A stretch of 64,000 nt of DNA from Roseobacter sp. (GTDB lineage Bacteria; Pseudomonadota; Alphaproteobacteria; Rhodobacterales; Rhodobacteraceae), in contig JAGXGZ010000014.1 of NCBI GenBank assembly GCA_024636495.1, forward strand, positions 1 through 64,000, in the 5' to 3' direction. The translations under genes were made by a program, and so were the position numbers. Below the pieces are notes generated by a model. It did not search any database and had not been told where the DNA came from. It saw only the letters and a program-made list of their open reading frames with translations. This document shows, one piece after another, positions 57,123 through 64,000 of this stretch (the stretch's first letter is position 1; every line of letters starts with the position of its first letter).

Positions 57123-57770
57123 ATGGAAACAGAATATACCCCGCCGCAAGATCCATTGGTGATTTTGCACGAAGATGCCGAGGTGCTGCTTGTGGACAAG
57201 CCCGCCGGGCTGCTGTCGGTCCCTGGCAAAGGTCCGCATCTGGCGGATTGTCTGCTGTCGCGGGTGCAAGATGTGTTCCCTGATGCGTTGCTTGTGCATC
57301 GGTTGGACCGTGACACGTCAGGTGTGATGATCTTTGCGCTGACACCCTATGCGCAGCGCCATCTTGGCTTGCAGTTTGAAAAGCGGATGACGCGCAAGAC
57401 CTATGTGGCGCGGGTCTGGGGCGTGCCTGCGGAAAAGACCGGCACGATTGATCTGCCGCTGATTGTGGATTGGCCCAACCGACCGCTTCAGATGGTGTGC
57501 CACGAAACGGGTAAGTCTGCGCAGACCGAATGGCGTCTGTTGAAGGACGAAGGAACGACGGCACGCGTCAGGCTTAGCCCAAGGACCGGGCGTAGCCATC
57601 AATTGCGTGTGCACATGCTAAGCATGGGGCATCCGATCCTGGGCGATCCGTTCTATGCAAAAGGTGCGGCGTTGGATTTCCCGCGAATGATGCTCCACTC
57701 AGAGGAGTTGCGGTTCAATCATCCACAAGGCGGGCATTCGACCAAAGTACGCTCGAAAGCGCCGTTCTAG
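57123..57770 (+). CDS. RluA-family pseudouridine synthase
   Basis: The 215-residue protein has the catalytic aspartate in HRLDRDTSGVMIFAL, the start VLLVDKPAGLLSVPG and the late GRSHQLRVHM. It lacks an S4 domain, so it resembles RluA/TruC-type enzymes that modify 23S rRNA or tRNA. The exact target base is not determinable. Confidence 0.93.
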   Translation: METEYTPPQDPLVILHEDAEVLLVDKPAGLLSVPGKGPHLADCLLSRVQDVFPDALLVHRLDRDTSGVMIFALTPYAQRHLGLQFEKRMTRKTYVARVWGVPAEKTGTIDLPLIVDWPNRPLQMVCHETGKSAQTEWRLLKDEGTTARVRLSPRTGRSHQLRVHMLSMGHPILGDPFYAKGAALDFPRMMLHSEELRFNHPQGGHSTKVRSKAPF

Positions 57771-57781
57771 CCCATGGTGTT

Positions 57782-58618
57782 TTAGATTTTCAACCAGCGA
57801 TCAGGCAGAATGTCGGGATTGGATTGTTTGATATTGCTGAACCAGTTCAACGGCCCGGCAACGCGCTTTTGCGGGTTGGGATTAAGCCACGCCGCCCACC
57901 AGCTGAAAGAGGAATTGGCCAGGATATTGTGATCGCAATGCGACATGAGGCGCATATCTTCGTAGTCGGTTTCAGGCCCGTTAAAATCGACAACGACTTT
58001 TTTGAAAGGGACGGGCAGGTGATCCTTTGCCCATTGCGGATCATCAGAAAAAACATAGACGGTTGGGTCTGTGATGCCGTCGGAAACGGCAGCCAGAGCG
58101 TTGTCGTAGTATGTTTGATCGCAACAGATATTCGCGCCCAGATTTACGAAATCACCCCGTCTTACATGCAACGAAATTGCTGGCCCTGATGCGATTTGTG
58201 CCGCAACTTCGGCATTTTGCGGCGACATGGCATGACGGTAGGTGAAAGCGCCGCGAAGATCCTGAGCGGCATTTTCAAAGTACTTTTCAGACTGCCAGTA
58301 GCCGTGCAGATAAGTATCATCGGGAAGCATCTCGAACGCTTGATTATATCCCAAACCGTTCTCGCGGTACATCTTTGGCGCAAGGCCAAACGCACGCCAC
58401 ATGTAATGGGACAGGGGGCGTTCATGTTGGGCGGGGGGCAAATTCGTAGGTTCTGACCAATCCAGATCGAAAACACGGGTCAAGACGCCTTCGCCTTTGT
58501 AAATCGCGCGGCGCAGGTCGATGGAAAACGGAACGGACAACCGCTTGGCCAATCCTTGGGCGGCTGCATATTGGAACATCTGATTGCCCAAACGGCCGTG
58601 CAGTCGCGCGTATATCAT
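57782..58618 (-). CDS. alpha-1,2-fucosyltransferase (GT11) family protein
   Basis: I start at 58618 (MIYARLHGRLGNQMFQYAAAQ), which has AGGAG upstream, giving 278 residues; an open frame reaches 58699 without a ribosome site. The N-terminal GRLGNQMFQYAAA and the central ISLHVRRGDFV (HxRRxD) are GT11 signatures, and SSFSWWAAWL is the conserved third region. It would add fucose or a related sugar from GDP-sugar to a glycan. It stands alone, not in a surface-polysaccharide cluster. Confidence 0.92.
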   Translation of the reverse strand: MIYARLHGRLGNQMFQYAAAQGLAKRLSVPFSIDLRRAIYKGEGVLTRVFDLDWSEPTNLPPAQHERPLSHYMWRAFGLAPKMYRENGLGYNQAFEMLPDDTYLHGYWQSEKYFENAAQDLRGAFTYRHAMSPQNAEVAAQIASGPAISLHVRRGDFVNLGANICCDQTYYDNALAAVSDGITDPTVYVFSDDPQWAKDHLPVPFKKVVVDFNGPETDYEDMRLMSHCDHNILANSSFSWWAAWLNPNPQKRVAGPLNWFSNIKQSNPDILPDRWLKI

Positions 58619-58911
58619 TGAAAGCTCCTGACTTCTCCAAAAGATGCATAAAACAGGAGGCATCTGAAAGAAACCGATCTTTTCAAAGGGGTGATCCATG
58701 CCCGGGTCACGTCATTCAACAGGGCCAAGCGCCTTCAAATGATCAACCCCGACGGCCGCGCGATCATAGGGATTTATGCCGCGTTTGGTTGACTATGTCG
58801 TTTTTGACCTACTTCTAAGCCCATCACAGGAATGTGCGCATCAAAGCGCATATGCAGCTGAACTGAAACGCAAGACTGCACCGTCCCAATTTCCCAACAG
58901 ATGAGCATCAG
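58619..58911. other. 293-base gap, divergent promoters
   Basis: No gene is seen. The gap must hold promoters of the divergent fucosyltransferase (minus) and substrate-binding protein (plus). Short arms GATGC/GCATC (near 58642-58665) and TGCGC/GCGCA (near 58837-58852) are visible but weak. Confidence 0.4.
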
Positions 58912-60552
58912 ATGATTTTTGACAACGATATCCATCCTTCCGCAAAAGACTACGCTTGTGAAGTTTCCGCGGGTACCCTTTCACGACGTGAATTTTTGAC
59001 GCGCGCAACCTCTCTGGGCGTCACGGCAACTGCAGCCTACGGGCTTTTGGGGTTGGCCCAACCCGCCAAGGCGGCGGCGCATGCGCAAGCCGGGGGAACG
59101 TTGCGGATTGAATCAACCGTCAAGGCGCTGAAAGACCCGCGCACATATGACTGGCCGCAGATGTCAAACTTTACCAGGGGGTATCTTGAATATCTGGTTG
59201 AATATCAGGCTGATGGTTCATTTGCCCCGGCATTGTTGGAAAACTGGGCCGTAAACGAGGACGCGACCGAATACGTGCTTTCCCTGCGCCCCGGTGTGAC
59301 ATGGAGCAATGGTGACGCGTTTACTGCCCAAGACGTAGCATTCAACATCACCCGTTGGTGTGACAAGTCAGTCGAGGGTAATTCGATGGCGTCTCGCATG
59401 GGGTCGCTTATCGACGAGGAAACCGGCGTTGCCCGCGAGGGAGCGATCACGGTTGTCGATAACACGACCGTGCGTTTGACGCTGGTTAACCCCGATATCA
59501 CTCTGGTTGCTGGCTTCTCGGATTATCCGGCCGCGATCGTTCACCAAAGCTTTAATGGTGATCCGCTGGACAACCCCATCGGCACTGGCCCCTACATGCC
59601 CGCCGACTTCGAGGTCGGTATAAAGGCTGTTCTGGTCAAGAACGAAGACCACCAATGGTGGGGCGAGGGTGCCTATCTGGACCGGATTGAATACATAGAT
59701 TTTGGCACGGATCAGGCCGCTATTGTTGCTGCGGTGGACGCTGACGAAGTCGATATGGTTTACGAATCCATTGGTGATTTTATCTTTTTGCTGGATGATA
59801 TCGGGTGGTCCAAATCCGAAGCGGTTACAGCAAACACAATCTGCCTCCGTCCAAACCAGGCTGCCGAGGTTGGGGGCGTCAAACCCTATGCTGATGTCCG
59901 CGTGCGCCGTGCACTTGCGATGGCATTGGACAATAATGTGCTGCTTGAACTGGGCTTTTCCGGGAATGGTCAAGTCGCTGAAAATCACCATGTCTGCCCG
60001 CTTCACCCCGAGTATGCAGAGCTTCCAGCCCCGGTATATGATCCCGAAGGGGCCAAGGCGCTGTTGGAAGAAGCCGGTATGGCCGATTTCGAACATGAGC
60101 TTATTTCGATCGATGACACTTGGCGCAAGAACACGACGGATGCTGCCGCTGCAATGCTGCGTGACGCAGGATTTAAGGTAAAGCGGACCGTTCTGCCCGG
60201 TGCAACCTTCTGGAATGACTGGACGAAATATCCATTGTCGACCACCGACTGGGCGCAGCGTCCTTTGGGTGTGCAGGTTTTGGGCTTGGCGTATCGGTCG
60301 GGCGAGCCATGGAATGAATCCGCGTTTTCGAACCCGGAATTCGATGCCTTGTTGACCGAGGCCTTGGCGATTGCCAACGCGGACGAGCGGCGCGAGGTTA
60401 TGGCAAAGCTTGAGAAGATCATGCAAGACGAAGGCGTGATCGTGCAACCTTATTGGCGGTCGATTTTCCGGCACTACAAAGAAAGCGTCGTGGGCGCGGA
60501 AATGCACCCGACGTTCGAGATCCACGTCGCCAAGCTTGGATTTGCAGCCTGA
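58912..60552 (+). CDS. ABC transporter peptide/opine-type binding protein
   Basis: The 546-residue protein has a Tat-type signal (SRREFL at residues 24-29, then a hydrophobic stretch ending AQPAKAAA) and the SBP family 5 fold: GGTLRIEST, then TWSNGDAFTAQDVAFNI and the lipid-like hinge region GTGPYMPADFEVG. It binds a peptide, opine or similar ligand in the periplasm. No permease or ATPase genes are adjacent, so it is an orphan. A terminator follows. Confidence 0.92.
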   Translation: MIFDNDIHPSAKDYACEVSAGTLSRREFLTRATSLGVTATAAYGLLGLAQPAKAAAHAQAGGTLRIESTVKALKDPRTYDWPQMSNFTRGYLEYLVEYQADGSFAPALLENWAVNEDATEYVLSLRPGVTWSNGDAFTAQDVAFNITRWCDKSVEGNSMASRMGSLIDEETGVAREGAITVVDNTTVRLTLVNPDITLVAGFSDYPAAIVHQSFNGDPLDNPIGTGPYMPADFEVGIKAVLVKNEDHQWWGEGAYLDRIEYIDFGTDQAAIVAAVDADEVDMVYESIGDFIFLLDDIGWSKSEAVTANTICLRPNQAAEVGGVKPYADVRVRRALAMALDNNVLLELGFSGNGQVAENHHVCPLHPEYAELPAPVYDPEGAKALLEEAGMADFEHELISIDDTWRKNTTDAAAAMLRDAGFKVKRTVLPGATFWNDWTKYPLSTTDWAQRPLGVQVLGLAYRSGEPWNESAFSNPEFDALLTEALAIANADERREVMAKLEKIMQDEGVIVQPYWRSIFRHYKESVVGAEMHPTFEIHVAKLGFAA

Positions 60553-60577
60553 TCGGGCGGCAAATGTGTGAAACAAA

Positions 60578-60607
60578 AAAGGCCACCCAGTGATGGGTGG
60601 CCTTTTG
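60578..60607. terminator. bidirectional intrinsic terminator
   Basis: AAAGGCCACCC and GGGTGGCCTTT form a perfect 11-base stem around AGTGAT, with A-run before and T-run after, between convergent genes. It can stop transcription from both directions. Confidence 0.92.
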
Positions 60608-60627
60608 CGTTTTAGCAGACTTTCAGC

Positions 60628-62067
60628 TTATTCAGCGGCCCAACCGGAGACCGCTTTGATTTCGGTGAAATCCTCGATCCCATACAAGCCACCTTCACGG
60701 CCATTGCCTGATTGCTTCATGCCGCCAAAGGGCGAACCTGCTGCACGGCTTTGACCATTCATTTCGACCATGCCGGACCGCAACTGACGCGCCAGACGGT
60801 TGCGACGCTCGCCATCCTGACTTTGGACGTAGTTGGTCAGCCCATAGACGGTGTCATTGGCAATCTGCACGGCCTGTTCTTCGGTGTCGAACTTCATGAT
60901 CGACAAGACAGGCCCAAAGATTTCCTCGCGTGCGATGGTCATGTCGGGGGTCACGTCTGCAAAGACCGTTGGCTTTACAAAGAAACCACGGTTCAGACCG
61001 TCGGGGCGACCTGTGCCGCCTGTGACAAGCCGTGCACCTTCATCGATGCCTTTTTGGATCAGGTCCTGAATCTTGTTGAACTGGGTTTCGTTCACGACGG
61101 GGCCAATATGGCGGCCATCTTCGGATGCTGGGCCGACAGTGACTTGCGATGCAACGTTCCCTGCTTCTTCCACGGCTTTATCATACACATCGGACTGAAC
61201 AAGCATCCGGCTGGGCGCGTTGCACGACTGCCCGGTGTTGTTCATCATATGCAACACGCCGCGCTTGACGGCTTTGTCGTCGGCGTCGTTGAAGATGATG
61301 TTGGCTCCTTTGCCGCCCAGCTCAAGGTGAACTTTCTTCAGCGTATCTGCCGCAGCTTTCGAAATCAGTGTGCCGGCGCGGGTCGATCCGGTGAAGCTGA
61401 TCATATCCACGTCTTTGTGGCACGACAGTTGGCTGCCGACGCCCACACCGTCACCGTTCACAAGGTTGAACACGCCTGCCGGAAAACCTGCTTCGTGCAT
61501 CATCTCGGCAAAGATCATCGCATCCAACGGGCTTTCTTCGGAGGGTTTCAGTACCATCGTGCAGCCTGCAGCGACGGCAGCGCCGACCTTGAGAGTGATC
61601 TGATTCATCGGCCAGTTCCACGGCGTAATCAGGCCTGCGACGCCAACGGCTTCGCGGATGATACGGTCATTGGGGGCATGATCGCCAAGGGGTTGTTCGA
61701 ACTTGAACTCTTTGGCGGCTTTGATGAAGTTGCTCAGATGCCATGTACCTGCGCCTACTTGCGAACTGCGCGACATCTCAATCGGGGCGCCCATTTCGCT
61801 GCTCATGGCCTTTGCGAGGTCTTCAGCGCGGGATTGATAAATCTCGAGCAGCTTTTCCAAAAGGGCGATTCGGTCCGCAGCTGGGGTTGCCATCCAGCCG
61901 GGCAGGGCGGCCTTGGCGGCTGCAACGGCTGCATCTGTGTCGGCTTGACCGCCCAGCGAAATAACCGCACAGGGTTCTTCGGTTGAGGGGTCAATGACGT
62001 GATGATCGTTAGGCTTTGCGGGGGATACCCAGGCGCCGTTGATATAGAATTCGCGTTTTTCCAGCAT
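60628..62067 (-). CDS. aldehyde dehydrogenase family protein
   Basis: The 479-residue protein has ALDH motifs: ELGGKGANIIF with the general-base Glu, then NTGQSCNAPSRML with the nucleophilic Cys, and GPVLSIMKFDTEEQA. The start at 62067 has AAAGGAG upstream. It oxidises an aldehyde with NAD(P); the substrate (for example betaine aldehyde or a semialdehyde) is not shown by sequence. It converges on the binding protein and is divergent from the peroxiredoxin. Confidence 0.95.
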   Translation of the reverse strand: MLEKREFYINGAWVSPAKPNDHHVIDPSTEEPCAVISLGGQADTDAAVAAAKAALPGWMATPAADRIALLEKLLEIYQSRAEDLAKAMSSEMGAPIEMSRSSQVGAGTWHLSNFIKAAKEFKFEQPLGDHAPNDRIIREAVGVAGLITPWNWPMNQITLKVGAAVAAGCTMVLKPSEESPLDAMIFAEMMHEAGFPAGVFNLVNGDGVGVGSQLSCHKDVDMISFTGSTRAGTLISKAAADTLKKVHLELGGKGANIIFNDADDKAVKRGVLHMMNNTGQSCNAPSRMLVQSDVYDKAVEEAGNVASQVTVGPASEDGRHIGPVVNETQFNKIQDLIQKGIDEGARLVTGGTGRPDGLNRGFFVKPTVFADVTPDMTIAREEIFGPVLSIMKFDTEEQAVQIANDTVYGLTNYVQSQDGERRNRLARQLRSGMVEMNGQSRAAGSPFGGMKQSGNGREGGLYGIEDFTEIKAVSGWAAE

Positions 62068-62231
62068 TCGGAATACTCCTTTATTCATGCTTAGGCAGGG
62101 GCGCACCCCATGCCATTTGCGTGCACCATGTCACCACTGCATTGCCCCTGCAAGAGAGGGGGTGGAACCGGGCGTGCAAAGGCATACATAGGATGCAGAA
62201 ACGTAAAGTAACACTAAACCGGAGAAATATT

Positions 62232-62885
62232 ATGTCCCTGCGCATTAACGATACGATCCCAGACCTGACGGTTGTGACAGATCAAGGCACGATGAGCCTG
62301 CATGATTGGGTCGGTGACAGCTGGGCGATCCTTTTTTCACACCCCAAGGATTTTACGCCCGTGTGCACCACCGAATTTGGTGCCGTTGCACAGCTGGCTG
62401 ATGAATGGGCCAAGCGGGGCACCAAGGTGATGGGTATTTCCGTCGATGGCGTCGAAGAGCATAAGAAGTGGAAAACCGACATCGAGACCTTCGGCGGTGC
62501 CAAGGCCGGTTTCCCGATCATTGCCGATAATGATCTGCAGGTCGCCAAGGCCTTTGATATGCTGCCCGCCGAGGCCTATATGCCGGACGGTCGCACGCCA
62601 AACGACAGTGCCACAGTGCGCGCCGTGTTCATCGTGGGGCCAGATAAGAAGCTGAAGCTGTCGATGACCTATCCGATGACCGTGGGCCGTAACTTTGCCG
62701 AAGTTCTGCGCGCTTTGGACGGGTTGCAAATGTCTTCGGGCAAGGGTGTTGCGACGCCAGCCAACTGGAATGTGGGCGATGACGTGATCATCCCGACCGC
62801 GCTATCAGACGAGGATGCCAAGGCGAAGTTTGGTGAATTTACCACTGTGCTGCCTTATCTGCGTACCACCAAAGCGCCTAGCTAA
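62232..62885 (+). CDS. 1-Cys peroxiredoxin
   Basis: The 217-residue protein has the peroxidatic Cys in HPKDFTPVCTTEFG near residue 46 and the long C-terminal domain of the Prx6 type (MTVGRNFAEVLRALDGLQ). There is no second conserved resolving cysteine, so it depends on an outside reductant. It reduces peroxides. GGAGAAATATT precedes the ATG at 62232; the frame upstream to 62121 has no site. A terminator for it lies inside the convergent GT25 gene. Confidence 0.95.
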   Translation: MSLRINDTIPDLTVVTDQGTMSLHDWVGDSWAILFSHPKDFTPVCTTEFGAVAQLADEWAKRGTKVMGISVDGVEEHKKWKTDIETFGGAKAGFPIIADNDLQVAKAFDMLPAEAYMPDGRTPNDSATVRAVFIVGPDKKLKLSMTYPMTVGRNFAEVLRALDGLQMSSGKGVATPANWNVGDDVIIPTALSDEDAKAKFGEFTTVLPYLRTTKAPS

Positions 62886-62891
62886 GCCGAT

Positions 62892-63608
62892 TTAGGGGCG
62901 CTGCGGTCGCATTTTGACCTGTAGACGATACCAAGCGCGCTTTAATTCCCGTACCAGCTTGCCGCTGGTGCGGGTTTTTTGTTGGATGGTAGATCCGCCG
63001 ATTTGCCCTGCGATTTCGCTTAGGCCATTGGGCAAAAGAGTGTGGATTGGTTGGCTTGTGACCCAATGCATTTGCAGCCACGTATCAATGGGGCGGTCGA
63101 TCTTGGCGGATGCTGCAAGCAAGCGTTTAGCGGCGTCGCGGCCCACCACCTGACACCCGGTTTGCAGCCCGATATTCCGCGGGAGAAACAAACGGCTGTC
63201 ACCATCCCGAGCCAACAAAATACCCTTTGCTTCGCGGTTCTTGAAGGGCAGACGGATGAACATGTCAGGCGTCATATAGGCTGTGATCATCGTCAAACTG
63301 CGCGCGAGATCAGGCAGTGAGACAGCAACATCATCTTCCACTACAAGCGCGTAGTCCCAGCCGAAATCCACGATCATTTTCCAGCACGTGCGGTGGCTTG
63401 CAAAGCATCCAACCTCACCCGCTTTCAACGCAAAAGGGTAGCTGGGTTTGTGCAAGTTCCCCGGCGCTGTGCGTAAATCGGCAACCTGCGTCGGGTCGCG
63501 CCCGTCAATCGCATCAACCAGTTGCGCATTCGGCAAATCTTGACGCAAACGTACAGCGTTGGGCCGCCTGGCTGTACTGTTTGGCATGTGGATAATCAGA
63601 GAGTTCAT
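62892..63608 (-). CDS. glycosyltransferase family 25 (LPS-type)
   Basis: The 238-residue protein begins MNSLIIHMPNSTARRPN (start at 63608) and has the GT25 EDD motif in YALVVEDDVAVS near residue 95. Such enzymes usually add galactose or another sugar to lipooligosaccharide. There is no clear ribosome site; an ATG at 63587 is also possible. It converges on the peroxiredoxin. Confidence 0.88.
   Translation of the reverse strand: MNSLIIHMPNSTARRPNAVRLRQDLPNAQLVDAIDGRDPTQVADLRTAPGNLHKPSYPFALKAGEVGCFASHRTCWKMIVDFGWDYALVVEDDVAVSLPDLARSLTMITAYMTPDMFIRLPFKNREAKGILLARDGDSRLFLPRNIGLQTGCQVVGRDAAKRLLAASAKIDRPIDTWLQMHWVTSQPIHTLLPNGLSEIAGQIGGSTIQQKTRTSGKLVRELKRAWYRLQVKMRPQRP
62948..62980 (+). terminator. 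terminator of peroxiredoxin inside GT25 gene
   Basis: CCCG-T-ACCAGC and GCTGGT-G-CGGG form an 11-base stem (one mismatch) around TTGCC, followed by TTTTTTG on the plus strand. It lies within the coding 3' end of the convergent GT25 gene. Confidence 0.75.
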
Positions 63609-64000
63609 GACGTCTGATAACCCGTTTCCATAGCGTTTCAAAGTGGCCAGATTACTGCGCTGCGGTAAACGTAAACAGATTATCAGCGTTGATTTCATAG
63701 CTATCGATTAACGCCTTGACCCGGTCTGCCACGATCTAGGGACCAAGCCTGGCAGCAGTATTCATGAACTGAACCCCGGACCATAACGGGCCATCGATGT
63801 TCGAGCGCGGCTCTTTCAGGCAGAGAACAGAGCGCGGATCAGCGCATGCGCCATCGCCAGTTTTTACATTTCGCTGCCGGAAACACGTGCAGCGTGCCGA
63901 TTTTCTTAGCCCAAAGGGCTGCGGCAGTATCTGCCGTCCGTTACTGTGCGCGACAGCGGGGGGATAAACAGGTTTCGGCAAAGTGGCATCGTGATCAGCC
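63609..64000. other. unassigned right edge
   Basis: The last 392 bases hold no gene I can recognise. One minus-strand open frame of 81 residues (63736-63981) lacks a ribosome site and family resemblance. A Cys/Arg-rich composition and the lack of other structure suggest non-coding or degenerate DNA, perhaps part of a repeated element cut by the window end. Confidence 0.4.

Noticed and set aside
59368-60576. 402-residue minus-strand frame opposite the binding protein
   Set aside because: Antisense shadow that runs into the terminator at 60578.
60712-61986. 424-residue plus-strand frame opposite the aldehyde dehydrogenase
   Set aside because: Antisense shadow; no ribosome site and composition unlike a protein.
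63736-63981. 81-residue minus-strand frame near the right end
   Set aside because: No ribosome site, no recognisable family; kept only as unassigned DNA.

Overview
The window is ordinary chromosomal DNA of an alphaproteobacterium, most likely a marine member of the Rhodobacteraceae (Roseobacter group). The evidence is the gene content and order: CcrM next to RNase HII; the pmbA, cysQ, DUF4170, waaA, lpxK row; the DUF3576, leuS, lptE, holA row; the ybbN, LON-domain, Trm112, ubiH, amidase, aminotransferase, ftsK, lolA row; a short FtsZ-unrelated OM porin; TIGR03862-type flavoprotein; and a betaine/dimethylglycine-type catabolic cluster. The base composition looks like a mid-to-high-50s percent GC genome by eye. 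I see no rRNA, tRNA, CRISPR array, prophage or intact insertion sequence.

Layout. 0.2-5 kb (mostly minus): GNAT acetyltransferase, aspartate-semialdehyde dehydrogenase, an MFS transporter coupled to a HpcH/HpaI aldolase, and a two-gene unit made of a small secreted protein and a membrane protein with a C-terminal OmpR-like winged helix. 5-12.6 kb: a secreted Cys-repeat protein, rnhB, ccrM, an AlkB-type monooxygenase, mutY, DUF721, a DsbA-like protein and a CoA transferase. 12.6-18.9 kb (minus): lipid A/Kdo genes lpxK and waaA, DUF4170, cysQ-like phosphatase, pmbA, and a DUF2125 gene broken by one in-frame stop. 19-27 kb: SDR and enoyl-CoA hydratase, a 24-residue lipoprotein missed by ORF length cut-offs, a flavoprotein, GST, holA, lptE, leuS, DUF3576. 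27-34 kb: porin, YggS, L,D-transpeptidase, ribA, an OmpR-type regulator, exonuclease III, YbbN-like thioredoxin, LON-domain protein, Trm112. 34-44 kb: ubiH, amidase, DapC-like aminotransferase, ftsK, lolA, lytic transglycosylase, AEC transporter, HspQ. 44-48.5 kb: gamma-glutamyltransferase, a partner-switch pair (HATPase and STAS), thiolase, fRMsr. 48.5-56.6 kb: an XRE-cupin regulator, LysE exporter, two paralogous flavin/GcvT demethylating dehydrogenases flanking a homocysteine methyltransferase, and RarD. 56.6-64 kb: NTF2-like protein, RluA-type synthase, GT11 fucosyltransferase, a Tat-type peptide-binding protein, aldehyde dehydrogenase, 1-Cys peroxiredoxin, GT25 glycosyltransferase, and an unassigned tail.

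How the parts fit. Most units are housekeeping (envelope assembly, DNA repair and segregation, cofactor synthesis). The clearest metabolic module is 48.5-55.7 kb: the regulator sits behind a perfect 9-bp-arm inverted repeat, and the enzymes together look suited to stripping methyl groups from betaine-type or methylated-glycine compounds and passing them to homocysteine and tetrahydrofolate. The most unusual signals outside coding regions are a perfect 10-bp hairpin that buries the start codon at 5235, a 17-bp palindrome in front of the membrane winged-helix unit, a twin-palindrome repeat found at 12590 and 52254, GANTC sites in the ccrM promoter region, and a tiny promoter-to-terminator unit ahead of exonuclease III. 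None of these amounts to proof of a new system; the membrane-anchored winged-helix unit at 4.1-5.1 kb and the methyl-transfer cluster are the best candidates.
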